The position numbers and the translations under genes were made by a program. From positions 3,100,001-3,164,000 of the forward strand of contig NZ_CP023559.1 in assembly GCF_003006155.1 (NCBI RefSeq): DNA of 64,000 bases. The letters run 5' to 3'. This DNA is from Salinicola tamaricis. GTDB lineage: Bacteria > Pseudomonadota > Gammaproteobacteria > Pseudomonadales > Halomonadaceae. Shown in pieces: positions 56,966 through 64,000 of the stretch; positions within the stretch are counted from its first letter, which is position 1, and each line of letters begins with the position of its first letter. The notes beneath the pieces were generated by a model, which searched no databases, was not told where the DNA came from, and saw nothing but the letters and a program-made list of their open reading frames with translations.

Positions 56966-57870
56966 CGGGCAGGCTCCTCGCGCGGGTCAGAGGTGGTGAA
57001 ATCGAGTCCCGCCTGCGCCAGCAGGGGGGCGGCGATGTGGTTGAAGTCGTCGCTGTCTGCGGGGTGCTCGGGGTCGGCATGCCAGCCGGCGACCACCTGT
57101 TCGAGCAGGCCGAGATCGAGTGCCAGACCGGCGGCGGCATCGCGGGCCAGGCGCAGATCCTTGCGCATCAGGCCGCAGGTGAAGCCGGAGTCGAAGCGCC
57201 CGGAGAGAATCCACTCCGGGAAGTTGACCTCGCTCACCGCACTACGCCCGGAACCGCTGTTGAGTCCGGCCAGGCAGGCCGCCGGGTCGACCCCGGCCTT
57301 GGCGGCCAGCGTCACCGCCTCGGCGGTGGCGAGCAGGTTGGTGGCGCAGAGATAGTTGTTGGCCAGCTTGACCACGTGGCCGCTGCCTGGGCCACCGACA
57401 TGGGTACGCTTGGCCGACATCGCCGCGAGCATCGGTTCCAGGCGTGCCACCGTTGCCGGGTCGCCGCCCAGCAGCATGCCGAGTCGGCCGCTGGCCGCCC
57501 CCTTGGGGCCGCCGCTGACCGGGGCATCGAGCCATTCGAGGCCGGCGCCGAGCACCTTGGCGGCGAGCTCGCGGCTGATCACCGGATCGCTGGTGGAGGT
57601 GTCGACGATAACGCTGCCACGGGGCGCTGTGGCGAGCAGGTTAGGGGTCTGCTCGATCACCTCGCGCACCTGCGCGGAGGTCGGCAGCGACAGCAGGTAG
57701 ACGTCGCTGGCGGGCAGCTCGGCGGGAGCGGCCACTGCCAGCCCCAGGCCCGCCAGGCGCTCACGTGCGGTGTCGAAAACATCGCTGCCGGTGACGTCGA
57801 AGCCAGCCTTGTGCAGAGTCAGGGCCATGTTGCCGCCCATCTGGCCGAGGCCGATGACGGTGATTTTCAT
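56962..57870 (-). CDS. 3-hydroxyisobutyrate dehydrogenase-like NAD(P)-dependent oxidoreductase
   Basis: 302 residues of the beta-hydroxyacid dehydrogenase family: cofactor loop GLGQMGGNMA at 7-16, substrate loop DAPVSGGPKGA, catalytic Lys in VVKLANNYL about residue 172, and KDLRLA near 240. Could interconvert a hydroxy acid and semialdehyde; with the coupled ALDH it would give a hydroxyacid-to-dicarboxylate or semialdehyde-to-acid route. Start ATG 57870. Confidence 0.92.
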   Translation of the reverse strand: MKITVIGLGQMGGNMALTLHKAGFDVTGSDVFDTARERLAGLGLAVAAPAELPASDVYLLSLPTSAQVREVIEQTPNLLATAPRGSVIVDTSTSDPVISRELAAKVLGAGLEWLDAPVSGGPKGAASGRLGMLLGGDPATVARLEPMLAAMSAKRTHVGGPGSGHVVKLANNYLCATNLLATAEAVTLAAKAGVDPAACLAGLNSGSGRSAVSEVNFPEWILSGRFDSGFTCGLMRKDLRLARDAAAGLALDLGLLEQVVAGWHADPEHPADSDDFNHIAAPLLAQAGLDFTTSDPREEPAR

Positions 57871-57965
57871 ATCGATAACCTCTTGTCGCGGTGACACGCA
57901 GCGCAGGTCTCCTGCGCCGAGCGCTGCCGCCGGGCTGCGCTCGGGATGGTCTGTGCGGATGGGGT

Positions 57966-59126
57966 TCAGCTGGCGAGCAGCGCCCGGGCCAGGGCCTGCC
58001 AATAGGCCACGCCGAGCGGCGCCAGGGCGTCGTTGAAGTCGTAGGCCGGGTTGTGCAATGCGGCACTGTCGCCGTTGCCGAGCCAGATATAGGCGCCTGG
58101 GCGCTCGGCCAGCATGAAGGCGAAATCCTCCGAGCCCATGCTCGGCGGCAGATCGCGGTGGACCCGGGTGATCTGTGGCAGGCCTTCCAGCACCTCGGCG
58201 CAGCGCGCGGCGTGCTCGGGGGCGTTGAGCGTGGCCGGGTAGCGCGCCTGGTAGTCGAGCTTGGCGGTGAGCCCGTGGAAGGTCGCGCAGGCCGCCACGG
58301 CGTCACGCAGGCGCTGCTCCAGACGCGCCTTGAGCGTGGCGTCGAAGCAGCGCACGGTGCCTCGCAGCTCCACCGTGCCGGGGACCACGTTGAAGGCATC
58401 GCCGGCGTGGAACTGGGTGATGCTGAGCACTGCGGACTGGTGGGCCGGGGTCTCGCGGCTGATCACGCCCTGCAGCTGGGTCGCCAGCTGGCAGGCGGCG
58501 AGCAGGGTATCGTCGCCCAGGTGGGGCATGGCGGCATGGCAGCCGCGCCCCTTGAGCGTCAGCGTGAAGACGTCGAAGGCGGCCATCACTGCGGTGTCGT
58601 GCACCGCGGCTTCGCCCACCGGCAGCCCGGGCCAGTTGTGCAGACCATAGACTGCGTCCATGGGGAAGCGTGTGAACAGCCCCTCCTCGACCATTACCCG
58701 GGCGCCACCCTCGTTTTCCTCGGCGGGCTGGAAGATGCAGTGCAGGGTGCCGGCGAAATCCGGGTCACGGGCCAGGGCACAGGCGGCGCCCAGCAGCATG
58801 GTGGTGTGGCCGTCGTGGCCGCAGGCGTGCATGCGTCCGGGGAACGTCGAGCGGTAGTCGAGGTCGCTGGTCTCCTCGATCGGCAGCGCATCGATGTCGG
58901 CGCGCAGGCCGATGCTGGGGCCGGGGCCGCGGCGGCCCTCGATGGTCACCACCACGCCGGTACCGCCGCCCAGGCCGGTGACCGGCTCGAGGCCGTGCTC
59001 GCGCAGGATGGTGACGATCCGGTCGTGGGTGCGGTGCTCCTCGAAGGCGATCTCGGGGTGGCGGTGGAAGTCGTGACGCCAGGCCTTCAGGGTGGCAGCG
59101 TCGGGAAAGGCGGCGGGCTGGTTCAT
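57966..59126 (-). CDS. M20 family amidohydrolase (hippurate hydrolase/aminoacylase type)
   Basis: 386 residues. Metal and catalytic motifs HACGHDGHTTMLLG near residue 101, PAEENEGGARVMVEEG near 134, LHNWPGLPVG and, near the end, PSMGSEDFAFM. The lid domain is present. Hydrolyses N-acyl amino acids, hippurate-like or related amides; the operon context suggests it releases the free amino compound for the aminotransferase/dehydrogenases. Start at 59126 because AGGAG lies 6 nt upstream; the in-frame ATG at 59132 falls within that ribosome site. Confidence 0.92.
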   Translation of the reverse strand: MNQPAAFPDAATLKAWRHDFHRHPEIAFEEHRTHDRIVTILREHGLEPVTGLGGGTGVVVTIEGRRGPGPSIGLRADIDALPIEETSDLDYRSTFPGRMHACGHDGHTTMLLGAACALARDPDFAGTLHCIFQPAEENEGGARVMVEEGLFTRFPMDAVYGLHNWPGLPVGEAAVHDTAVMAAFDVFTLTLKGRGCHAAMPHLGDDTLLAACQLATQLQGVISRETPAHQSAVLSITQFHAGDAFNVVPGTVELRGTVRCFDATLKARLEQRLRDAVAACATFHGLTAKLDYQARYPATLNAPEHAARCAEVLEGLPQITRVHRDLPPSMGSEDFAFMLAERPGAYIWLGNGDSAALHNPAYDFNDALAPLGVAYWQALARALLAS

Positions 59127-59225
59127 GCGCATCTCCTGGGTTGTGGGGCAGGCGCCGGGGCGAAGTTGCGAACCGGCGCGTTGAGTGCGAGAGACGGGTG
59201 GGTGGCGGACGATTGGCGGTGCGGC

Positions 59226-60518
59226 TCAGAGCAGCACTTGCGCGACGACCGCGGAGCCGACGTAGGTGCCGGTGAAGACCAGCAGCGAGACTACGATCAG
59301 CTTCCAGCCGGTACGCCGGAACATGCTGAACTCTCGCCGGCTCAGGGCCAGGCCGGCATACGCCAGCACCGGGGTGACGATAGCGAGGAAGTTGACCGCC
59401 GCCAGGCGCTCGACGACCCAAGCGCTGCCGGGGAAGAAGGGCAGCGTCATCACGATGCTGACCAGCGAGACCCAGGCCACGCCGGGTAGATAGAAGGGTA
59501 CGATGCGGGTCAGCACCAGGCCGATCAGCGTCATCACATAGAGAATCGCCATGCCCGGCAGCGCGGTCAGCAGCGAACTGACGTTGACGGTGTTGGCGAT
59601 CCAGCCCACGGCACAGGCTGCCGCGAGCACCGCAGCGGTCTTGCCCAAATGCTGTTCGGGGCGCTCGTCGGGGGCGACGTCGGCCGCGGCCATCCCGGCA
59701 TCCGGTGCTGCTTCGGTGGCGCTGCGGCGCTTGCCGGCCAGACGCCGATAGAGCCACTCCGCCACCGGCAGGGCGATGAACAGCGAGACATAGAGCCCGG
59801 TGGCGTAGGTCAGCAGGTTGCTGGCTCCGGCGAAGGCGAGCAGATCGTCGGCCATGCCCGGCAGAGCACCGGCGAGGGCGCCGGAGCAGGCCGCGACCAT
59901 GCTGCCGCTGCCGACCCCGCAGGCCATGGCCAGGGCGCGCGGATCGAACACGCCGAGCGAGGCGAGATAGCCCGCCATCAGCGCGAACCACAGGGTGCCG
60001 AACATGGTGCCGACCACGTAGACCCCCATCACGCCGACACCCTCCGGCCCCTTGAGACCGTACTTATCGGAGATGATGGCGATATTCGGCTCGCGCGCGA
60101 TCGAGTAGGTGGCGCCCACCGCCTCGCGACCCATCTTCAGAACCACGACCGCCACCGGCAGCGCCACCAGCATGGTGCCGAGGTTGCCCAGCTCCTGAAG
60201 GATCAGTGCCGGGCCGGCACTGATGATCTGGTCGATGGCCGGGCCGATGGTCGAGCCGAAGCGCGCGATGAACGGCATGATCGAGATCAGAATCAGCGGC
60301 GTGGCCGCCTGACTGACGCTCTCCGGCACGTAGCGCCGGGTGGCGGTGAACAGGTGCGGGTTGAGCAGCACGCCGAGAATGAAGGCATAGAACAGCGGTA
60401 GCAGCAGCAGGGTGCCGGGACCCAGCGGAATCTTGAGAATACCGATCGCCTCGCTGATCAGGGACACGATGACCACGATCAGATGCAGGCGCCAGTCGAG
60501 CAGTCGGTGTAGAGACAT
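59226..60518 (-). CDS. DUF3100 family membrane protein (probable permease)
   Basis: 430 residues with ten or more membrane helices: start SLHRLLDWRLHLIVVIVSLISEAIGI, LLLLPLFYAFILGVLL, ASNLLTYATGLYVSLFIALPVAEWLY, AILYVMTLIGLVLTRIVPFYLPG. The central GVGSGSMVAACSGALAGALPG matches DUF3100 (I recall it next to M20 hydrolases). A charged loop of about 50 residues (near 270-300) splits it. Likely imports the operon's substrate. First gene of the operon. Confidence 0.8.
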   Translation of the reverse strand: MSLHRLLDWRLHLIVVIVSLISEAIGILKIPLGPGTLLLLPLFYAFILGVLLNPHLFTATRRYVPESVSQAATPLILISIMPFIARFGSTIGPAIDQIISAGPALILQELGNLGTMLVALPVAVVVLKMGREAVGATYSIAREPNIAIISDKYGLKGPEGVGVMGVYVVGTMFGTLWFALMAGYLASLGVFDPRALAMACGVGSGSMVAACSGALAGALPGMADDLLAFAGASNLLTYATGLYVSLFIALPVAEWLYRRLAGKRRSATEAAPDAGMAAADVAPDERPEQHLGKTAAVLAAACAVGWIANTVNVSSLLTALPGMAILYVMTLIGLVLTRIVPFYLPGVAWVSLVSIVMTLPFFPGSAWVVERLAAVNFLAIVTPVLAYAGLALSRREFSMFRRTGWKLIVVSLLVFTGTYVGSAVVAQVLL

Positions 60519-60762
60519 GGCCGCGACCTCGTTGTTATTGGATGGGGGCGCATCCGCGCACTCACACCTCGGGTGTGTCGCAGACGCCCGATCGAGTATC
60601 GGAACAGAGGGTGCTCTAATGAAAGTCGGCAGGTGTTCTGATTTTTACGATGCGACGAAGGGCTAATAAGGACAGTACGAGCCGCAATCAGTGGCGACAG
60701 CGGTTGGCAGATAGCGTGGAAAATAGGGTGATAGGGAGGAGATCGGGGTATGTGGGGTACCA

Positions 60763-60902
60763 AAAATCGTCGGGAGCGGTTTTGGACGCCGAAGGCGGCC
60801 CGAAGGGGGCCTGCCAGGGGTGGCAGGCACGCAAAATCGTCGGGAGCGATTTTGGACGCCGAAGGCGGCCCGAAGGGGGCCTGCCAGGGATGGCAGGCAC
60901 AA
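60763..60902. repeat. Tandem duplication of a 70-bp unit
   Basis: Units 60763-60832 and 60833-60902 differ at only a few positions (GCGGTTTT versus GCGATTTT, GGGGTGGC versus GGGATGGC). Each begins AAAATCGTCGGGAGCG, contains GACGCCGAAGGCGGCC and ends in a CTGCCA..TGGCAG hairpin, the same TGCCAGGGATGGCA core as in the dispersed repeat copy B. Open frames across it are low complexity and not believable. Confidence 0.9.
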
Positions 60903-60926
60903 AAAGGGGGAGCATTGAGCTCCCCC
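60901..60926 (-). terminator. Terminator of the PQQ dehydrogenase operon
   Basis: Stem GGGGGAGC / GCTCCCCC (60906-60913, 60919-60926), loop ATTGA, T5 on the minus strand (60901-60905). 24 bp past the stop. Confidence 0.92.
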
Positions 60927-60949
60927 GTATCCCGCGGTGTGGCTAACGC

Positions 60950-63064
60950 TTACTGCTTGTCTTGCGGCAGTGCGTAGACCACGACCTGGTCGCCCACCTG
61001 ATCCTTGAGGATGGTGTTGCCACCGGCGACGAAGGCGACGTATTCACGTCCCTTGTACTCGTATACCGCCGGGTTGGCGACGGCCGGCGCCTGGGCCTGG
61101 TCGGACCACAGCTCCTTGCCGCTCTCCAGCGAGTAGGCGCGCAGCTTGGCATCCATAGAGGCGCCGATGAAGATCAGCCCGCCGGCGGTGACTGCCGGCC
61201 CGCCGATGGTCGGCGAACCCCAGCGTTCCGGCATGAAGAAGCCGTACTGCTGCGAGGCGCCGACCGGACGCCGCCACTTGACGTCACCGGTGTGCATGTC
61301 CAGCGCCACCAGTTCACCGAACGGCGGCTCCCAGCACGGCATGCCGAGCCAGTTGCTGGCGACGTTCAGACGCATGCCGTAGGGCGCGCCTTCCTGCGGC
61401 GAGAACCCGCTCTCGTTGCCGGAGCCGCTGTCCGCCTTCTTGTAAGCCTCGCGGTCGTAGAGTTTGATCGTCTGCACGATGTGCGAGACGTTGACGATCG
61501 CGGTCTGGCTCTGCGGATCGAAGGCGACGCCGCCCCACTGCACGCCGCCGGCGCTGTCCGGGTAGGCCAGGGTGCCTTCGCCTTGAGTGGTCGGCGGGGT
61601 GTACATGCCCTCGTAGTAGAGGTTGTCCCACAGCCGCGAACACTGACCGCCACCGACCATGTCGGCGAGTTCCCAGATCTTGGGTTTCTTCGACTGGTCG
61701 AGCAGCGGTGCCGGCTTGGTCGGGAACGGTTGGGTCTTGGCGTAGACCTCGCCTTTCACCGAGCCGTCGCCCTGGGGTACCGGGCGCTCCTCGATCGGCC
61801 ATACGTCCTCGCCGGTGAGGCGGTTGACCACGAACAGAAAGCCCATCTTGGTGGCCTGGATCAGCGCCGGAATCTGCTTGCCGTCGACGGTGATGTCCAT
61901 CAGCGTGGGCGCGGCATTGATGTCGTAGTCCCAGACATCGTGATGCACCCACTGGCGCGACCACACGACCTTGCCGGTGTCGACGTCGAGCGCGGTGGTC
62001 GAGGTCGCCAGCGGGGCCGATTCGGTGCGGTTGCCGCCCCAGTAGTTGGGAGAGGGCGAGGAGACCGGCAGATAGATCAGGCCGTGAGCCTCGTCCACCG
62101 ACATCTGGGTCCAGACGTTGGCGGTGCCGCTCTTCTCACGCATCTCCGGCGACAGTGCCTCGAAGGTCCACTCACGCTTGCCGGTGCGCGCGTCGATCGA
62201 GAACACGGTGCCCGGAGGCGCGGTCTCGAAGGCCCAGTCCTTGCCGGCCCAGCCGAAGATCAGGTGGTCGCCGACCACGGTCGGCGGCTGCAGGATCGAC
62301 AGCGGCCACTTGGCGTGGGTGGTGTTCCACTGATTGACGTCGAGTACACCATTGTCGGCGAAGTCCTGACACGGCTTGCCGGTGTCGGCGTCGAGCGCGA
62401 ACAGCTGTGCGTCCATGGTGCCCATGTAGACGATCTTCTGGCACGCCTGGCCGGGCTCTGGATCCTTGGCTTCCCAGTAGGCCACGCCGCGGTTCTTGAG
62501 CACCGGTTGGGTCAGGGCTTCGAGCTTGGAGTGGGTATCGAAGCTCCACTTCTGCTCGCCGGTGGCCGGGTCCAGCGCCAGCAGGCGGTAGAAGGGCGTA
62601 CCGATGTAGAGGGTGTCGTTGGCGAAAATCGGCGTCGCCGACCACACCGTGGCGGGAATGTCGCCGGAGCCGTCGGAGACGTCACCGGTGTGCACTTCCC
62701 AGACCTTCTCCAGCTGGCCGACGTTGTCGACGTTGATCTGGTCGAGCGGGCTGTACTTCTGAGCGTTGTTCTGACCGTGGAAGGTGTTCCAGGTCGGCTT
62801 TGTCGGGACCAGCGGGATATCGGCGCGCTGGGCCTGGGCCGTATCCTGAGACTGAGCGGCATCCTGGCTCTGGTTGTTGCCCTGGGCCTGGACGCTATCC
62901 TGGGTCTGGGCACTGTCCTGGCTCTGGGCCGCGTCCTGGGTCTGGCTCGCGGCGGGGGCCTGGGCGCTGTCAGCGTCCTGAGCCAGCAGCGGCAGCGGCG
63001 CCAGCATCAGGGCCAGAGCTGTCGCCGTGCCGAGGCGTTGTGGGGTGATTCCGAAAGTCGGCAT
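60950..63064 (-). CDS. PQQ-dependent dehydrogenase, glucose/quinate/shikimate family, without fused membrane domain
   Basis: Periplasmic quinoprotein passing electrons to ubiquinone. 704 residues: signal peptide (ends LPLLAQ), a Gln/Asp/Ser/Ala-rich linker at about 29-80, then an eight-bladed propeller with WNTFHGQNNAQKYSPLDQIN, HHDVWDYDINAAPTL, KMGFLFVVNRLTGEDVWP and WGGVAFDPQSQ, all mGDH/quinate dehydrogenase hallmarks. No CxxCH heme site, so not a quinohemoprotein. Family members usually carry five fused membrane helices; here they are replaced by the upstream small gene. Whether the substrate is glucose, quinate or another polyol cannot be told. Confidence 0.9.
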   Translation of the reverse strand: MPTFGITPQRLGTATALALMLAPLPLLAQDADSAQAPAASQTQDAAQSQDSAQTQDSVQAQGNNQSQDAAQSQDTAQAQRADIPLVPTKPTWNTFHGQNNAQKYSPLDQINVDNVGQLEKVWEVHTGDVSDGSGDIPATVWSATPIFANDTLYIGTPFYRLLALDPATGEQKWSFDTHSKLEALTQPVLKNRGVAYWEAKDPEPGQACQKIVYMGTMDAQLFALDADTGKPCQDFADNGVLDVNQWNTTHAKWPLSILQPPTVVGDHLIFGWAGKDWAFETAPPGTVFSIDARTGKREWTFEALSPEMREKSGTANVWTQMSVDEAHGLIYLPVSSPSPNYWGGNRTESAPLATSTTALDVDTGKVVWSRQWVHHDVWDYDINAAPTLMDITVDGKQIPALIQATKMGFLFVVNRLTGEDVWPIEERPVPQGDGSVKGEVYAKTQPFPTKPAPLLDQSKKPKIWELADMVGGGQCSRLWDNLYYEGMYTPPTTQGEGTLAYPDSAGGVQWGGVAFDPQSQTAIVNVSHIVQTIKLYDREAYKKADSGSGNESGFSPQEGAPYGMRLNVASNWLGMPCWEPPFGELVALDMHTGDVKWRRPVGASQQYGFFMPERWGSPTIGGPAVTAGGLIFIGASMDAKLRAYSLESGKELWSDQAQAPAVANPAVYEYKGREYVAFVAGGNTILKDQVGDQVVVYALPQDKQ
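62830..62985 (-). repeat. Degenerate hexapeptide repeat in the PQQ dehydrogenase linker
   Basis: About eight imperfect units of type Gln-Ser-Gln-Asp-(Ala/Ser/Thr)-(Ala/Val) encoded by an 18-nt repeat rich in CAG/GAC/GCC. The segment is low-complexity and probably disordered. Confidence 0.8.
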
Positions 63065-63075
63065 ATGACGGCTCC

Positions 63076-63441
63076 TCAAGCGTGTGCGGCGCGGCGGGTG
63101 GCGGTGGGGCGGCGCAGATCGAGGATCAGCCCGATCAGGCCCAGCACCATGGCGGCAGCGATGCCCCACTGGTGCAGCAGCAGGCCGGCGAAGCCGGTGC
63201 CGATCAGCCCGATGAGAGCCAGCAGACGCCAGAAGATGCGACCGCCGCGATGCTTGAGCGGCATCAGGATCAGTGCCATCAGCGCCAGCGCGAGGCAGGC
63301 GAAGATGACGACCAGTGCGCCGAGCGAGCCGTTGACACCGGTCAGCGGGGTGACATAGGCGTAACCGGCGACTGCCGCACCGACGAGCGCGGCCAGCAGC
63401 AGCACGATGGCGCCGAGTGGTTTGGATTGCGATGATGGCAT
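63076..63441 (-). CDS. Separate membrane-anchor subunit for the PQQ dehydrogenase
   Basis: 121 residues with four predicted membrane helices (AIVLLLAALVGAAVAGYAYV, LGALVVIFACLALALMALILM, FWRLLALIGLIGTGFAGLLL, GIAAAMVLGLIGLILDL). It ends 11 bp upstream of the dehydrogenase and takes the place of the N-terminal membrane domain of fused Gcd. The helix order and the LTGVNGSLG loop are compatible with the Gcd membrane domain, but one helix fewer than the usual five is seen. GGAGAT ribosome site. Confidence 0.85.
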   Translation of the reverse strand: MPSSQSKPLGAIVLLLAALVGAAVAGYAYVTPLTGVNGSLGALVVIFACLALALMALILMPLKHRGGRIFWRLLALIGLIGTGFAGLLLHQWGIAAAMVLGLIGLILDLRRPTATRRAAHA

Positions 63442-63789
63442 GTTGCCCTATCTCCCTGTATGGCGAAGTCAGGCGCGCCTTGCCGAACGGCGGCGTGGCC
63501 GTTGAGCGTGGCGACGCACCGATAAAGGCGATGACGGAACGCGCCCTGCCTTCCCTGAGGTGTTCCCTCTGCGGATTTCCCTTGCGGTCTTCCCTTGTGG
63601 GGACGGTACCCCGTCGATAGGCGTGGTGGTCCCTGTCGACAGGGTAGGCAATTTTAGCGTGTCGAGCCGTGCCATGTTCGTTTTTTTACGCACGCCGCCG
63701 GGTTGACGGCACCCGAGCAGCATGCGGTTTGCCGCCTCTTCGGGCAGCCCCCATAATGGCCGGCCGATACGCCGCCAGAGATCCGTTGC
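63442..63789. other. Divergent intergenic region before nadK
   Basis: 348 bp between the divergent PQQ dehydrogenase operon and nadK, so it should carry both promoters. A GTCGA/TCGAC-rich imperfect palindrome lies near 63607-63640. No gene or RNA was recognised. Confidence 0.5.
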
Positions 63790-64000
63790 ATGAGTGCGTT
63801 CAACACCATCGGCCTGATCGGCCGCCTGGGCAGCGACAAGGTCGTCGAGACCCTCAAGCGTCTGCTGATCTTCCTCGAGCGCCGCGACTGCGAGATCGTG
63901 ATCGAGGATCGCACGGCAGCGCTGCTGGAGGCTCACGGCCAGCGCGAGGCGCGGCGGCGCGAGCTGGGCACCCTGTGCGACCTGGTGATCGTAGTCGGCG
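63790..64000 (+). CDS. nadK: NAD kinase, N-terminal part (runs off the window)
   Basis: Phosphorylates NAD to NADP. First 70 residues only: MSAFNTIGLIGRLGSDKVVETLKRLLIFLERRDCEIVIEDRTAALL, the N-terminal strand-helix pattern of bacterial NadK, and LCDLVIVVG, which leads into the GGDG motif beyond 64000. Start ATG 63790. Confidence 0.92.
   Translation, partial: MSAFNTIGLIGRLGSDKVVETLKRLLIFLERRDCEIVIEDRTAALLEAHGQREARRRELGTLCDLVIVVG

Larger units (their letters stand above)
60519..60949. other. Intergenic region with a 70-bp tandem repeat
   Basis: 431 bp between the start of the DUF3100 gene and the end of the PQQ dehydrogenase. It carries the operon promoter region (60519-60760; nothing specific recognised), two tandem repeat units (60763-60900) and the PQQ dehydrogenase terminator (60901-60926). 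Confidence 0.6.

Noticed and set aside
60688..60977. Open frames across the 70-bp tandem repeat
   Set aside because: Internally repetitive, not ribosome-bound, both strands open only because of GC content.
60962..63358. 798-residue open frame antisense to the PQQ dehydrogenase
   Set aside because: Long because the opposite gene is GC-rich; it lacks domains and a ribosome site and is antisense to a convincing gene.

Overview
The window comes from a GC-rich gammaproteobacterium, most likely a member of Halomonadaceae (Halomonas/Salinicola-like). The evidence is the order clpA / infA-bpt-aat / ftsK-lolA-rarA, the very large 180-kDa-type NAD-glutamate dehydrogenase, pyrD-rmf-rlmKL-pdxB, and several Pseudomonas/Halomonas-type small families (DUF1654, DUF3455, DUF1853). 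No database search was possible, so assignments rest on recognised motifs and gene order.

Layout. 0-9.5 kb: 3' end of clpA, the convergent aat-bpt-infA group (N-degron tagging enzymes beside the ClpA unfoldase), a chemoreceptor, ftsK and lolA. 9.6-19.9 kb: rarA, a degenerate hemerythrin-like protein, a LysR regulator overlapping murI, trmA and NAD-GDH. 20-27.2 kb: a secreted protein with an internal duplication, pyrD, rmf, rlmKL, a WGR-domain protein and pdxB. 27.4-35.6 kb: a MarR/siderophore-interacting-protein pair, an ECF sigma/anti-sigma pair next to a DUF3455 protein, htpX, an alaA-like aminotransferase, rbgA, hiuH and msrB. 35.8-40.3 kb: three tandem tRNA-Glu/tRNA-Gly units, an ABC transporter (yadGH type), queF, a nitroreductase and tRNA-Ser. 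40.4-47.6 kb is accessory: an MFS transporter, a DJ-1-family protein with a divergent LysR gene, dispersed repeats, a gene-free 1.2 kb stretch with four terminators and two GGA-rich CsrB/RsmZ-like sRNA candidates, tRNA-Gly(CCC) and a run of small proteins. 47.8-51.9 kb: DUF6314, EamA transporter, DUF1853, cysE, a SleB-type hydrolase and an ABM monooxygenase. 52.1-60.5 kb: a LysR gene facing a six-gene operon (DUF3100 permease, M20 amidohydrolase, HIBADH-like dehydrogenase, aldehyde dehydrogenase, class V aminotransferase, glyoxalase-like protein) whose substrate I cannot assign. 60.6-64 kb: a 70-bp tandem repeat, a PQQ dehydrogenase whose membrane anchor is a separate gene, and the start of nadK.

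A caution for every reader: I count about 23 one- or two-base indels that break otherwise intact genes, including infA, ftsK, clpA, cysE and two tRNAs, mostly at short homopolymers. Because essential genes are hit and the downstream frames are intact, most are probably sequence or assembly errors rather than pseudogenes. They fall at 0-7.2 kb and 32-50.6 kb, and none was seen from 7.2 to 32 kb.

The most interesting material is the sRNA region at 44.2-44.86 kb, a ~160-bp repeat present three times (27.2, 43.7 and 45.4 kb), the unassigned catabolic operon at 53.1-60.5 kb, the tRNA-Gly remnants in the tRNA cluster, and the internally duplicated secreted protein at 20.3 kb.
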